64,000 bases of DNA from Desulfobacula sp. (GTDB taxonomy: Bacteria > Desulfobacterota > Desulfobacteria > Desulfobacterales > Desulfobacteraceae), in NCBI RefSeq assembly GCF_014237455.1, contig NZ_JABZFL010000068.1, forward strand, positions 34,729-98,728, given 5' to 3'. The notes beneath the pieces were generated by a model that was given only the letters and a program-made list of their open reading frames with translations, made no database searches and was not told the DNA's origin. Positions 54,993-63,927 of the stretch are shown here, one piece after another; position 1 is the stretch's first letter; every line of letters begins with the position of its first letter. Position numbers and translations under genes: made by a program.

Positions 54993-56615
54993 ATGAAAAA
55001 AATAGTCGAGTGTGTCCCGAATTTCAGTGAAGGCCGGAACAAAAAAACCATAGAAGCCATAGCCGATGCCATTCGGCAGACCAAAGGCTGCCGCCTTCTG
55101 GATGTCGATCCGGGAAAATCCACCAATAGAACTGTCTATACTTTTGTGGGCTCCCCTGAGGCGGTGATAGAGGGCGCATTAAATTCCGCCAGAGTGGCAA
55201 GACAAAAAATTGACATGAGAACCCATCAGGGGGAACATCACCGCATGGGCGCCATGGATGTCTGTCCCTTTATTCCCGTTGCCAATGTCACCATGGAAGA
55301 CTGTGTCAAAATTTCCAAAGAATTTGGCAGGAGAGCTGCCGATGAGCTGGGTATTCCCATTTATCTGTATGAAGAATCCGCCACCCGTAAATATCGCAAA
55401 AAACTGCCTCAGATCAGGGAAGGGCAGTACGAAGGCATAAAAGACAGGATTATTACCAAAGAGTGGAAACCGGATTTCGGACCCGCCGAATTTATTCCCG
55501 AGTGGGGGGCAACCGTAACAGGGGCACGGTTTTTTCTGATTGCCTATAACGTCAATCTTTTGTCCACACCCAACCAGGCCCATAGAATTGCCCTGAACCT
55601 TCGGGAGGCCGGCCGCAGCCCGGATGAACCGGGTCGGCTTGCACAAGTCAAAGGCATGGGATGGTATGTGGAAGACTACAATCTGGCCCAGGTCACGGTC
55701 AATTTGAACAATTATCAGGTCACCCCTCCCCATATGCTGTTTGAAGAAGTCCAGAAAGAGGCAAAAAAGCTGAATGTCGCTGTTACCGGGTCTGAAATTG
55801 TGGGGGTGATACCGCTGGAGGCCCTGCTCATGGCGGCGGATTATTATATTAACAAAGAGAATCTTTTTGTTCTGGATGAAGATCAGAAAGTCAGACTTGC
55901 CATTGAACGGCTGGGCCTGAACTCTGTTGCCCCGTTTAATCCAAAAGAGAAAATTATCGAGTATATTATTGCCCAGGAAAAGACCGAACCCCTGGCAGGC
56001 CTGACGGTAAGACAATTTATTGAAGAAGTGGCTTCAAGGAGTTCAGCCCCGGGCGGTGGATCTGCTTCTGCCGCTATTGCCGCTATGGGTGCCGGGCTTG
56101 GCTCCATGGTGGCAAAATTGACCCTGGGGGTTCGTAAATTTGAAGACCTTGATGCAAAAATGCGCAAGATTGTTCCGCCGCTTCACCATGCGGCTAACGC
56201 CCTGATCCCCATGATTGATGCGGATACCGATGCGTTTAATGACTATGTGGCGGCCCTGCGTCTTCCTGAAAACACAAAAGAAGAAAAAGAACTCAAGCTT
56301 GAAAAATTGCAGCAGGGGTTACAAAAGGCCATTGATATTCCCTTAACCACAATGAAGCTTGCCGATGCTGCCTGGGATGCCATGGTCGAGGTTGCAAAAT
56401 ACGGTAATATCGCATCAAAATCCGATGTTGAAGTGGGCGCAAAAGCCATGGAAATCGGAATTTGGGGAGCGTATAAAAATGTCATGATCAACATGGTAGA
56501 CATTACAGACGATACTTTTAAAAATACGACCATGAAACTGGCAGAAGAAATAAAAATAAGGGCGGAAAATCAGTGCAAAAAAGTCCTTGAAATCCTGGAA
56601 AAGCGGGAGAAATAG
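54993..56615 (+). CDS. ftcD: Glutamate formimidoyltransferase / formimidotetrahydrofolate cyclodeaminase fusion
   Basis: A bifunctional folate enzyme: it moves a formimino group from formiminoglutamate to tetrahydrofolate and then releases ammonia to give methenyl-THF. The N-terminal transferase (about residues 1-300) opens VECVPNFSEGRNKKTI and holds RTHQGEHHRMGAMDVCPFIP. The C-terminal cyclodeaminase (about 330-540) starts LTVRQFIEEVASRSSAPGGGSASAAIAAMGAGL. The 540-residue length fits the fused form. No other histidine-degradation gene is visible, so a wider one-carbon role beside the RACo genes is possible. AAAGGA lies somewhat far upstream of the ATG. Confidence 0.94.
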   Translation: MKKIVECVPNFSEGRNKKTIEAIADAIRQTKGCRLLDVDPGKSTNRTVYTFVGSPEAVIEGALNSARVARQKIDMRTHQGEHHRMGAMDVCPFIPVANVTMEDCVKISKEFGRRAADELGIPIYLYEESATRKYRKKLPQIREGQYEGIKDRIITKEWKPDFGPAEFIPEWGATVTGARFFLIAYNVNLLSTPNQAHRIALNLREAGRSPDEPGRLAQVKGMGWYVEDYNLAQVTVNLNNYQVTPPHMLFEEVQKEAKKLNVAVTGSEIVGVIPLEALLMAADYYINKENLFVLDEDQKVRLAIERLGLNSVAPFNPKEKIIEYIIAQEKTEPLAGLTVRQFIEEVASRSSAPGGGSASAAIAAMGAGLGSMVAKLTLGVRKFEDLDAKMRKIVPPLHHAANALIPMIDADTDAFNDYVAALRLPENTKEEKELKLEKLQQGLQKAIDIPLTTMKLADAAWDAMVEVAKYGNIASKSDVEVGAKAMEIGIWGAYKNVMINMVDITDDTFKNTTMKLAEEIKIRAENQCKKVLEILEKREK

Positions 56616-56639
56616 TTTTGAGACAACATGGAGGATAAA

Positions 56640-56921
56640 ATGGGGGATATAATTCAGGAAAAAATTGACAGGGTTTTGGATCGTATTCAAGATCCTCAGA
56701 CCGGTATGACAATGTCACAATTGGGGTTAGTGGAAAAAATCCGCTATGTGGAAAAGTCTCAAAAACTTATCGTATTTTTCAATCGTCTGGGTCACAGCAA
56801 GGCCTGTTGTGCAGCGTTGAACATGGTCTTGCTGGCTGATTTTGAAACTGCGATTAAATCGGGTTTAAAGGCGGAGTTTCCCCAATTTTCAATAGCGCTT
56901 GCAGATTTTTCACATACTTAA
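56640..56921 (+). CDS. DUF59 / MIP18-like small protein
   Basis: A 93-residue protein resembling the FSCA/DUF59 domain used in iron-sulfur cluster assembly. RIQDPQTGMTMSQLGLVEKIRY matches the DPE.G..I..LGLV signature, and FNRLGHSKACCAALNM stands where family members often have a Cys that binds metal. The ATG at 56640 is chosen because GGAGG lies five bases upstream; an ATG at 56628 is in frame but overlaps that site. It follows ftcD closely in the same operon. A role in supplying clusters to the RACo ferredoxin is possible but not shown. Confidence 0.75.
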   Translation: MGDIIQEKIDRVLDRIQDPQTGMTMSQLGLVEKIRYVEKSQKLIVFFNRLGHSKACCAALNMVLLADFETAIKSGLKAEFPQFSIALADFSHT

Positions 56922-56990
56922 ATCCATCGATAGTATTGAAATAACCCGATGAACCGCGGATATTCATATTAAAAGTTCGAAAGGAGAAAA

Positions 56991-57731
56991 ATGTCAGACA
57001 TTAAAACTGAAAAATTAGCAGTATTAATAGATGCTGATAATGCGCAGCCGGCTATTGTTGAGGGACTATTGACAGAAATTGCAAAATATGGGACGGCGAA
57101 TGTAAAGCGGATTTACGGCGATTGGACAGCGCCGGATCTGAAAGGATGGAAAGAAGTTTTGTTACAGTATTCCATTCAGCCCATTCAGCAATTTGGATAT
57201 ACCAAAGGGAAAAACGCCACTGACAGCGCCATGATAATTGATGCAATGGATTTACTTTATACGGATAAATTTGATGGATTTTGCATTGTATCCAGTGATA
57301 GTGATTTTACAAAACTCGCCGCAAGAATAAGAGAAGCCGGCCTTTTTGTTTGTGGTTTCGGGGAGAAAAAAACGCCTGAACCCTTTGTTTCAGCATGCGA
57401 TAAATTTATCTTCACCGAAGTCCTCCGATCAAAAGATGACGATGCAGTTAAAATTAATCGCAAAACAACGCCTGAATTAAAGCAGGATACAAAGCTGGTT
57501 AATTTATTGAGAAACGCGGTTGAAAATTCTTCTGATGATAGTGGCTGGGCACACTTGGCATCTGTTGGCAGTAATATTGCTAAGCAGGCATCAGAGTTTG
57601 ATCCACGGAATTATGGGTACAAAAAATTAGGCGGACTCATCGTCGCAACAAAATTATTTCAGATTGAGGAAAGAGAAGTCGGCAATGGGCCTTCAAAGGC
57701 ATTATACTTAAAAGATATAAGAAAAAGATAA
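56991..57731 (+). CDS. NYN domain ribonuclease-like protein with OST-HTH/LOTUS tail
   Basis: A 246-residue protein of the LabA/DUF88 group. The PIN-like NYN nuclease occupies residues 8-150: LAVLIDADNAQP, RIYGDW, GKNATDSAMIIDAMDLL and GFCIVSSDSDFTKLAARIREAG hold the acidic metal ligands. The C-terminal 80 residues (LVNLLRNAVENSSDDSGWAHLASVGSNI...RNYGYKKLGGLI) fit an OST-HTH/LOTUS RNA-binding domain. Such proteins are presumed RNases, with targets unknown. AAGGAG precedes the ATG. Confidence 0.9.
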   Translation: MSDIKTEKLAVLIDADNAQPAIVEGLLTEIAKYGTANVKRIYGDWTAPDLKGWKEVLLQYSIQPIQQFGYTKGKNATDSAMIIDAMDLLYTDKFDGFCIVSSDSDFTKLAARIREAGLFVCGFGEKKTPEPFVSACDKFIFTEVLRSKDDDAVKINRKTTPELKQDTKLVNLLRNAVENSSDDSGWAHLASVGSNIAKQASEFDPRNYGYKKLGGLIVATKLFQIEEREVGNGPSKALYLKDIRKR

Positions 57732-57888
57732 ATCTCTGAGTCCTATGCCCGTTTCGGGTACTTTTTCTAAGGGGTTGGGGGGTGCCTGGATAAATGTTTT
57801 TGTTGACACACCCAACTATTTATAATACAGCTATATTAAAGCTATATTGAGGTTAAAATATAATAATGATGTATTTTCAGGAGGAAAA

Positions 57889-59067
57889 ATGAAAGAAGTT
57901 GTCATAGCTGCTGCCTGTAGAACGGCAATCGGTAGATTTGGTGGATCTCTTGCACCGTTGAGTGATATTGATTTTGGGCCCATCCCCATAAAAGAAGTTA
58001 TTAAAAGAGCCGGGTTGACCGGCGATCAGATTGATGAGGTTATTTATGCCTCCGGTTACAGGACAGGGGATCTTCCCATTAACTCAGCCCGTGTTGTGGC
58101 GGTAAAGGCGGGCATCCCTCAGGAAAAACCCCAGTTCACCATCAGCAAAGCCTGTGCCGGAAGTATTAAGGCTGTTACGCTTGCAGCCCAGGTGATTAAA
58201 TCCGGTGATGCAGATATTATTGTTGCCGGTGGTATGGAGAGTATGAGCAATGCCACATTCATGCTGAAAAAAGCCAGATGGGGTTATCGTCTGGGACATG
58301 GACAGCTTATGGATCAATTGATTCTTTTTGATCCCTTAAGCGGAAACACCATGGGAGAGACAGCTGAAAATGTTGCTGAAAAATACAATGTGTCCAGAGA
58401 AGATCAGGATGTATTCGGGCTTCGAAGCCAGCAGCTGGCTGAAAAAGCCATAACAGAAGGAAAATTTAAAGAACAGATTGTTCCTGTTGAAATTCCCCAG
58501 AGAAAGGGTGATCCCAAAATATTTGATACAGACGAGCATCCAAGATTTGGCACCACTATAGAAGGCCTTCAGAAATTAAAACCCCCATTCAGAAAGGGGG
58601 GGTCTGTTACAGCGGGAAGTTCATCCGGTATGAATGACGGTGCATCAGCACTGGTTGTCATGTCAAAAGACAAAGCAGATGAGCTGGGGCTGGCGCCCAT
58701 GGCGTCCATCGTTGCCTATGCCTCTGCCGGTGTTGATCCGGCTTACATGGGAATCGGCCCGATTCCGGCCACAAGGATGGCCCTTGAAAAAGCAGGGCTG
58801 ACCATAGATGATATTGATTTGATTGAGCTGAATGAAGCGTTTGCATCCCAGGCCCTGGCATGTATGCGTGAATTGAATATGGATATTGATAAGGTGAATG
58901 TAAATGGTGGTGCCATTGCATTGGGACATCCTGTATCAGCATCCGGCGGTGCCATCTTAACAAAACTTTTGTATGAAATGGAAGCAAGAGATTTAAGATA
59001 TGGACTGGCAACGCTTTGCATCGGCGGTGGCCAGGGTATGGCCCTGATTGTAGAACGAAAAAAATAG
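57889..59067 (+). CDS. Acetyl-CoA acetyltransferase (thiolase)
   Basis: A thiolase for acyl-CoA cleavage or acetoacetyl-CoA formation. The 392-residue protein has the acyl-accepting Cys89 in SKACAGS, a GGMESMSNA motif, [24 protein letters not shown], the His in [18 protein letters not shown] and the second Cys in [20 protein letters not shown] lies six bases before the ATG at 57889. An upstream start at 57847 would add 14 residues without a ribosome-binding site. A perfect TTGACA occurs upstream but has no well-spaced -10. It may join the Etf system in beta-oxidation. Confidence 0.95.
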   Translation: MKEVVIAAACRTAIGRFGGSLAPLSDIDFGPIPIKEVIKRAGLTGDQIDEVIYASGYRTGDLPINSARVVAVKAGIPQEKPQFTISKACAGSIKAVTLAAQVIKSGDADIIVAGGMESMSNATFMLKKARWGYRLGHGQLMDQLILFDPLSGNTMGETAENVAEKYNVSREDQDVFGLRSQQLAEKAITEGKFKEQIVPVEIPQRKGDPKIFDTDEHPRFGTTIEGLQKLKPPFRKGGSVTAGSSSGMNDGASALVVMSKDKADELGLAPMASIVAYASAGVDPAYMGIGPIPATRMALEKAGLTIDDIDLIELNEAFASQALACMRELNMDIDKVNVNGGAIALGHPVSASGGAILTKLLYEMEARDLRYGLATLCIGGGQGMALIVERKK

Positions 59068-59081
59068 TACGATACGAATTG

Positions 59082-59121
59082 AAAACTGTACACAGACTCA
59101 AGTTTGTGTGCAGTTTTTTTT
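59082..59121. terminator. Terminator between thiolase and mttB-like genes
   Basis: AAAACTG plus ACACAGAC on the left and GTTTGTGTG plus CAGTTTT on the right form a long imperfect stem with a TCAA loop. A T-run follows on the plus strand and an A-rich lead stands on the other side, so it can serve both convergent genes. It touches the stop codon of the MttB-family gene. Confidence 0.75.
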
Positions 59122-60535
59122 ATGGTGTCAAAAAAGCGTCTCCCTTTGATATGATCTCATTTTGATCTTTTGGACTTGCCGGGTTGTTCAAAAGCTCACA
59201 TGTCCTGTCCCTTAAAATTTTTTCAGCTGTCGGCTTTCCTTGATTATTCCATTTATCAAGATTTAAAAACGGCCAGATATTGCTTGAAAATTGAGAATCT
59301 CGAAACCGATTTGTTGTAAGGTCGGACATAAGGAAATTGCCTCCCGGCCCGATTTTTTCAATATCAGGGAATCCGATTTCCTCTTCTTCCAAAGAAAATC
59401 CCGATGCAAATTTTCTGGACTGGCAGATTACATCATCTGCATAGACCACAAGTTCCGGAGAGAAAACAAGAGAATCAAAATTACCGCCCACAAAAGGGAC
59501 CATCCCCGCAGATCCGAGACAGGAAGAAAAATGATTCATACACAGAGTTGTCCCGGCCAGGAGATCTGCTCCCCATCCGTTTCCGGATCCGGATGTGCCG
59601 CAGTGGGGGATGTCGTAGGAGACTATCATTTCAGCACATGCCAGGTTCAGCAATATGGTATGTGGAGAATAAAAACTTCCGGGATTTTTCATGTCAAACG
59701 CCGCAGGAAGGCTTCCTAAAATAACAGGAGCACCTTCTTTTACAAGCTGGCTGAATACCAGTCCTGCCAGCAGTTCAGCCGTGAGCAGGGCCAGTGTTCC
59801 GGCCGGTGTGATGGGACAGGTAGCCCCGGACATGCCATAGTTGGAAAAAATAAGGGGCAGTCCCCGTTTAATGGAAGCATCCATTTTCAGGGTGGTTTCA
59901 GCATTTAAAACCAAAGGGGTAATGGGGTTTACATAGGGAATCAGAAATGGGGCATCGGAAAGATCTCCGATAAGATGCTGGCACAGATCCAGAGCCGGGT
60001 TGAACAATTCAAAGTTGGAAACCAGCAGGACTATCGGTTTCGTTGTATTGGCCAGCATTTCCAGAACACCGAAAAGTTCAGCAGTTTCCGGTGGCAGGTC
60101 CTGAATAACACCCGGTGTGGAAATAAAATCATATCCGTCAAGGGTATTCCCAAGCCCTGCAGCGGCAGACATATGCTGTCTGTGAAACGGTTTGATCTCT
60201 TTGTTAAAGGGGTCCTGATAATGGAGGTTGGTCACTCCGATACCGAATACGGGTGCACGGGTTCCGTCCCCTGTCAGTTCAAAACAAGGATTTCCAAGCC
60301 GGTTGCAGATAGTGATTGTGGAAGGAGAAACATCAATTGCCCATTGGATAAGTTCGCCGGGTATCCGGACCCGGTGATCCTTATGAGATTTTCCGATTGC
60401 CTTTTCAAACAAGTTTCTGGCCTTGTTTTCTTCAACAATGATACCGGTGTTTTCAAGAATGGAGACAGCATCGCAATGCACTTTTTTTTTCTGTTCCGCT
60501 GTCAAAACCTGTAGTTTGGGGGTTACTTTTGTCAT
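59120..60535 (-). CDS. MttB-family corrinoid methyltransferase, non-pyrrolysine type
   Basis: A 471-residue homologue of trimethylamine methyltransferase. It moves a methyl group from a methylated amine, most likely a quaternary one, to a cognate corrinoid protein. Typical segments are HCDAVSILENTGIIVEENKARN at the N-terminus, YVNPITPLVLN, SGATCPITPAGTLALLTAE and HCGTSGSGNGWGAD. The frame is open with no internal amber codon, which places it with the non-pyrrolysine homologues that act on substrates such as glycine betaine, proline betaine or carnitine. It is last in an operon with an amino-acid-type ABC importer, which suggests the substrate is imported. No corrinoid protein gene is adjacent. 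Confidence 0.9.
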   Translation of the reverse strand: MTKVTPKLQVLTAEQKKKVHCDAVSILENTGIIVEENKARNLFEKAIGKSHKDHRVRIPGELIQWAIDVSPSTITICNRLGNPCFELTGDGTRAPVFGIGVTNLHYQDPFNKEIKPFHRQHMSAAAGLGNTLDGYDFISTPGVIQDLPPETAELFGVLEMLANTTKPIVLLVSNFELFNPALDLCQHLIGDLSDAPFLIPYVNPITPLVLNAETTLKMDASIKRGLPLIFSNYGMSGATCPITPAGTLALLTAELLAGLVFSQLVKEGAPVILGSLPAAFDMKNPGSFYSPHTILLNLACAEMIVSYDIPHCGTSGSGNGWGADLLAGTTLCMNHFSSCLGSAGMVPFVGGNFDSLVFSPELVVYADDVICQSRKFASGFSLEEEEIGFPDIEKIGPGGNFLMSDLTTNRFRDSQFSSNIWPFLNLDKWNNQGKPTAEKILRDRTCELLNNPASPKDQNEIISKGDAFLTP

Positions 60536-60555
60536 GGAGTTTATTTTTTCCGCAT

Positions 60556-61323
60556 TTATTGTAGAATATGAGTCAAAAATTGTCGGGTCCGCTGATGTTT
60601 GGGATGGCTGAAAATTTGTTCCGGAGTTCCTTCTTCAAGCCAGACTCCTTGCTCCATAATCAGAACCCGATCGGCCACATCACGGGCAAAATGCATTTCA
60701 TGGGTCACGGCAATGATGGTCATGCCTTCCTTTGCCAGCCGCTCCATAACGTCTACCACCTCCCCGATCAGTTCCGGATCAAGGGCGGAAGTGGGCTCGT
60801 CAAATAACATGACTGCAGGCTTCATGGCAAGACTCCTGGCAATGGCCACCCGCTGTTGCTGCCCACCGGACAGGCGGGAGGGATGTTCATCCCGTTTCTC
60901 AGTTAATCCCACCCAGTCGAGGAGTTCCTCTGCATAGGGAATGGCCTCATTTTTTTGTTGTTTCAGAACCGTTACAGGCCCTTCAATAATATTTTCAAGT
61001 ACTGTCATATGGGGAAACAGGTTAAAGGATTGAAAACACATGCCTGTTTTTTTTCGAATATCAAGAATTTGGGCGTCCCGCTGTTTGCTGTTTTCCCCGG
61101 CATGAATGATGGTCCCGTCTACTTCAATACTTCCTGCCGTGGGTTCTTCCAGAAGATTTATACAGCGCAGAAGTGTACTTTTCCCAGATCCGGAGGGACC
61201 TAAAATAACAATTGTTTCCCCTGAATTTACCTCAAGATCAATACCGCAGAGTACATGAAGCTTTTTGTTGAATACTTTGTGAACATTGGTAATTTTTATC
61301 ATAGGATTTGAATTTTCCATCAT
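60556..61323 (-). CDS. Polar amino-acid-type ABC importer, ATP-binding protein
   Basis: A 255-residue ABC ATPase of the GlnQ/HisP group. Walker A is GPSGSGKST, the signature [16 protein letters not shown], Walker [15 protein letters not shown], and the switch His is in [11 protein letters not shown]. It powers import through the adjacent permease. Its ATG overlaps the permease stop by four bases. The MttB-family gene follows 20 bases downstream, with no good ribosome-binding site of its own. The solute is inferred to be the methyltransferase substrate. Confidence 0.95.
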   Translation of the reverse strand: MMENSNPMIKITNVHKVFNKKLHVLCGIDLEVNSGETIVILGPSGSGKSTLLRCINLLEEPTAGSIEVDGTIIHAGENSKQRDAQILDIRKKTGMCFQSFNLFPHMTVLENIIEGPVTVLKQQKNEAIPYAEELLDWVGLTEKRDEHPSRLSGGQQQRVAIARSLAMKPAVMLFDEPTSALDPELIGEVVDVMERLAKEGMTIIAVTHEMHFARDVADRVLIMEQGVWLEEGTPEQIFSHPKHQRTRQFLTHILQ

Positions 61324-62201
61324 GATGTCCCCCTGTCACCCCGTGCCATGTGCGTTTCAATTTTTTCCTGAACTAATTGAAGAATAAAGCACATGACCCA
61401 GTAAATCATCGCCACCATGATTAGCATCTCCAGGGATTGAAAATGCCGCCGCCCGATTTTTATAGCCCGAAAGCTCAACTCCCATACTCCCATAAGAGAT
61501 ACCAGAGAAGAGTCTTTGATCATGGCGATAAACTCATTTGATACCGGTGGAATGATCACCCGGACTGCCTGGGGAAATATGATCCTGCGCATGGCCTGAC
61601 TATTGGTCATGCCAAGTGCTTTGGCCGCCTCTATCTGGCCGATTTTTATGGACTGGATACCGGCACGGACGGTTTCCGTCATATAGGCACCATAACAAAC
61701 CCCTAAGGCCAGAATTCCGGCAGGGATTGCTGGCAGTGTGAATAATGCCTGAACACCAGTGATTCCCAGATCCTCAAGGGATTTTCCAATCTGGGGAAGG
61801 GCGATATACCACATGTACACCTGAACCAGCAGCGGAGTGCCCCTTACAAGAGAAACATAGGATGTGGCAATACTGTTCAGAACAGGATTTAAGGACAGTC
61901 GGCCCAGGGCACCCGCCACTGACAGAAAACATGCCAGGGATATCGCCAGAAAGGAGACCAGAAGTGTGTATCCGATACCGGTAAGAATAAATGGCACCCA
62001 TTTGATCATAAACTTAAAATCAAGTCCTATGATGATAAGGGTGGCTACCATAAGCGTAATCAATACAGCAAATGCAATGATCAGATTGCGTCTGTACCTT
62101 GTTTTTTTTACTTCAATTCCATGAAGGGTTGCTTCGGCTTCTGGAGGTATTCTGGAAAGTATTATCGGTGTTTGTTGATCTGTTGTCGTGTTTTCCATCA
62201 A
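61320..62201 (-). CDS. Polar amino-acid-type ABC importer, permease
   Basis: A 293-residue membrane protein of the HisMQ group. A cytoplasmic N-terminal extension of about 35 residues precedes five or six hydrophobic helices. The coupling EAA loop reads [38 protein letters not shown], and [21 protein letters not shown] and [21 protein letters not shown] are typical. A single permease gene implies a homodimer. It is separated from the binding-protein gene by an intercistronic hairpin and overlaps the ATPase gene by four bases. Confidence 0.94.
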   Translation of the reverse strand: MMENTTTDQQTPIILSRIPPEAEATLHGIEVKKTRYRRNLIIAFAVLITLMVATLIIIGLDFKFMIKWVPFILTGIGYTLLVSFLAISLACFLSVAGALGRLSLNPVLNSIATSYVSLVRGTPLLVQVYMWYIALPQIGKSLEDLGITGVQALFTLPAIPAGILALGVCYGAYMTETVRAGIQSIKIGQIEAAKALGMTNSQAMRRIIFPQAVRVIIPPVSNEFIAMIKDSSLVSLMGVWELSFRAIKIGRRHFQSLEMLIMVAMIYWVMCFILQLVQEKIETHMARGDRGTS

Positions 62202-62216
62202 CTGCTCCTAAATGAA

Positions 62217-62259
62217 AAGAAGCAGCCTTTGGTTGATACAGAATCCAGGACTGCTTCTT
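62217..62259 (-). terminator. Intercistronic hairpin after the binding-protein gene
   Basis: AAGAAGCAG (62217-62225) and CTGCTTCTT (62251-62259) are exact inverted repeats with a 25-base loop. Read on the minus strand, the right arm runs on into TTTTC. It would attenuate or stabilise the transcript so that more binding protein than permease is made, as is common in ABC importer operons. Confidence 0.55.
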
Positions 62260-62269
62260 AATTTTTCTG

Positions 62270-63121
62270 TTATAACTTGGGAATCAGATTTGTGTGATAG
62301 AATTTTTCCGACAGTTTGACCAGAGTACCATCATCATACATGGACTTTAAAATTTTATTGAGTTTGTCGACAAGGGTCTGGCTGTTGGGCCGGCTTTTAT
62401 CCAGAGCAAAACTAAGGGGTTCATAATAGGTCGGGTCACCCAGCATTTTTACGGGACAGCCTTTGCCGCATCCGGAGCGGATGGCTTCAGCAAGAGTCTG
62501 CCTGGATGTAAAGATGGCATCCAGTCTCGCCCCGTCACCCAGTGACAAGTCTTCAATATGGTTTGCATCAGTTGGATAGGTTTTGATTTTGCCGGGCTTC
62601 CAGTCCTGGTAAACAATTTTCACATCTTCAATTTCCAGATTTTTCTGAAGATATCTTTCATTGGTGGTTTCAGTGGCAACCCCTATTGTTTTGCCGGTCA
62701 GATCAGCCAGAGTTTTTATAGTTGTGTTGGCTTTATGGATGGCAAACTGGGCCGGGGAGCTGTAATAAGGCAGGGTGAACAAAAGGGCGTTTTTCCTTTC
62801 TGCCGTGGGAGTCATGGATCCAATGGAGACATCCCATCGTTTTCCCCATTTCCCTGCTGTAATGAGATCCCAGTCCGGTGTAATGAATTTTACCTTGACG
62901 CCCAGTCTTTTGGCGACTTCCTTTGCCACACTGATATCAAATCCTTCCAGCTCTCCTTTATCATTGAGAAAGCTTTGGGGTGCATAATTAGCATCAGTGG
63001 ACACTTTGATGGTGTTTGCTCCAAGAATTTCCTCAAGTACGCTTTTCCCAGCTATGCCGGTTCCGGTAAAGGCAAATAGCAATCCTGTGACCAAAACCCC
63101 GATCCAAAATCTTTTTTTCAT
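62270..63121 (-). CDS. Polar amino-acid-type ABC importer, periplasmic binding protein
   Basis: A 283-residue periplasmic protein. The signal peptide (residues 1-25, with a GVLVTGLLFAFTGTGIAG core) precedes a class II solute-binding fold. IKVSTDANYAPQSF, DISVAKEVAKRLGVKVKF, VSIGSMTPTAERKN and TIGVATETTNERYL follow the amino-acid-binding pattern, including an Arg that usually grips the alpha-carboxylate. An unusual CGKGC pair lies near residue 218. AGGAG is seven bases before the ATG. A perfect palindrome lies 39 bases further up. It is the first gene of the importer-MttB operon. Confidence 0.94.
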   Translation of the reverse strand: MKKRFWIGVLVTGLLFAFTGTGIAGKSVLEEILGANTIKVSTDANYAPQSFLNDKGELEGFDISVAKEVAKRLGVKVKFITPDWDLITAGKWGKRWDVSIGSMTPTAERKNALLFTLPYYSSPAQFAIHKANTTIKTLADLTGKTIGVATETTNERYLQKNLEIEDVKIVYQDWKPGKIKTYPTDANHIEDLSLGDGARLDAIFTSRQTLAEAIRSGCGKGCPVKMLGDPTYYEPLSFALDKSRPNSQTLVDKLNKILKSMYDDGTLVKLSEKFYHTNLIPKL

Positions 63122-63159
63122 GGCAATTCTCCTGTTCAGATTAAAATTAATTTGAATTG

Positions 63160-63179
63160 TCCCGGAAAAATTTCCGGGA
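63160..63179 (-). promoter_or_regulatory. Perfect palindrome upstream of the importer-MttB operon
   Basis: TCCCGGAAA-AA-TTTCCGGGA is a 20-base perfect inverted repeat between the binding-protein start and the upstream AT-rich promoter region. It could be an operator or a 5' UTR hairpin. It resembles no specific site that I can name with confidence. Confidence 0.45.
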
Positions 63180-63258
63180 GTTTATTGACAAACATTAATT
63201 GTTGAATAATTTTGTTTGGCCAAAACCGTATATAGAACAGTTGCATATGTCAAGTTTT

Positions 63259-63927
63259 TTAAATCTTGTGTCCTTTCGGCGTTTCCTGGTAATTCATCAC
63301 GGCTCGTTCAGCAGAGATCAGAGCGCCTTCGAGATAACCACCGTGCTGGTCCGCAGTTTCCGTTCCGGCAAAATGGATGGTACCATCCCAAATGGAGGTT
63401 TGACCTGCCGGGGGGTGATAAAGGGGGTGTTCGACCATCGGCGGCTGGTCGAACTGGGTGGCGGTAAATCGTTCGCGAGCCCAATCCTTATAGTAGAAGG
63501 TCGTCGGCTGCGCTGCCGGTTTACCGTAAATGACTGCAAGTTGGGAAAGAATTGCCTCTGTGAGGAGTTGTTGATGGTTGCGTTGCACTGCCGGAATGTT
63601 GACAAATCCGGTCAGTCCGTAGGGTCCCTGGTTGTTGTTGGAGCCGTCATGAATCTCGCCCATCGGACCTTGCTGGCTGAAAGCCTGGCCTGAGAGGCCT
63701 GCTTGCCGCCAGTAAGGTTTTTCGTAAAGGGCACAAAATTTTGCCTGACCAGCCATCCACGTACCAATTCTCAGCATTGCCTGGGTCAAATTATGAGACA
63801 GGTCAGGGGTAAAGAGAATAGTGGCGGCGGCAAGGCGCGGCGGCAGAGCAAGGATTATTTTTTTGGTATAGAACCGACTCCAGGGCTCTCCAAGGTGGGT
63901 AATAACATGTATGGAGCGACTGATGCT
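63259..63927 (-). pseudogene. Amine oxidase, C-terminal fragment with lost N-terminus
   Basis: The frame ends at 63259 and is open back to a TGA at 63928-63930. From about ILALPPRLAAATILFTPDL onward it is a clear flavin amine oxidase C-terminal half: WMAGQAKFCALYEKPYWRQAGLSGQAFS, GPMGEIHDGS, and the FAD-contacting GTETADQHGGYLEGALISAERAV near the end. The FAD-binding N-terminal half is missing. Upstream of roughly base 63870 the sequence instead reads as a flagellar gene on the other strand. The break therefore lies near 63860-63885. Relatives oxidise amines to aldehydes. Here the product is presumably inactive unless the junction is an assembly fault. Confidence 0.75.

Noticed and set aside
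55179..56015. Long minus-strand open frame of 278 codons inside ftcD
   Set aside because: It lies wholly within the well-matched FTCD fusion, has no ribosome-binding site and its translation looks like a shadow (no domain, odd composition).
57803..57822. TTGACA followed by TATAAT upstream of the thiolase gene
   Set aside because: The spacing is only about 12 bases, too short for a sigma70 promoter; no alternative -10 has good spacing.
59120..60535. Pyrrolysine-containing trimethylamine methyltransferase
   Set aside because: The frame has no internal amber codon and ends in TAA at 471 residues, so it belongs with the non-pyrrolysine homologues.
63790..63927. Treating the amine oxidase frame as complete back to the TGA at 63928
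   Set aside because: The residues upstream of the ALPPRL segment are too few to hold the FAD-binding domain, and the same bases match a flagellar hook protein on the other strand.
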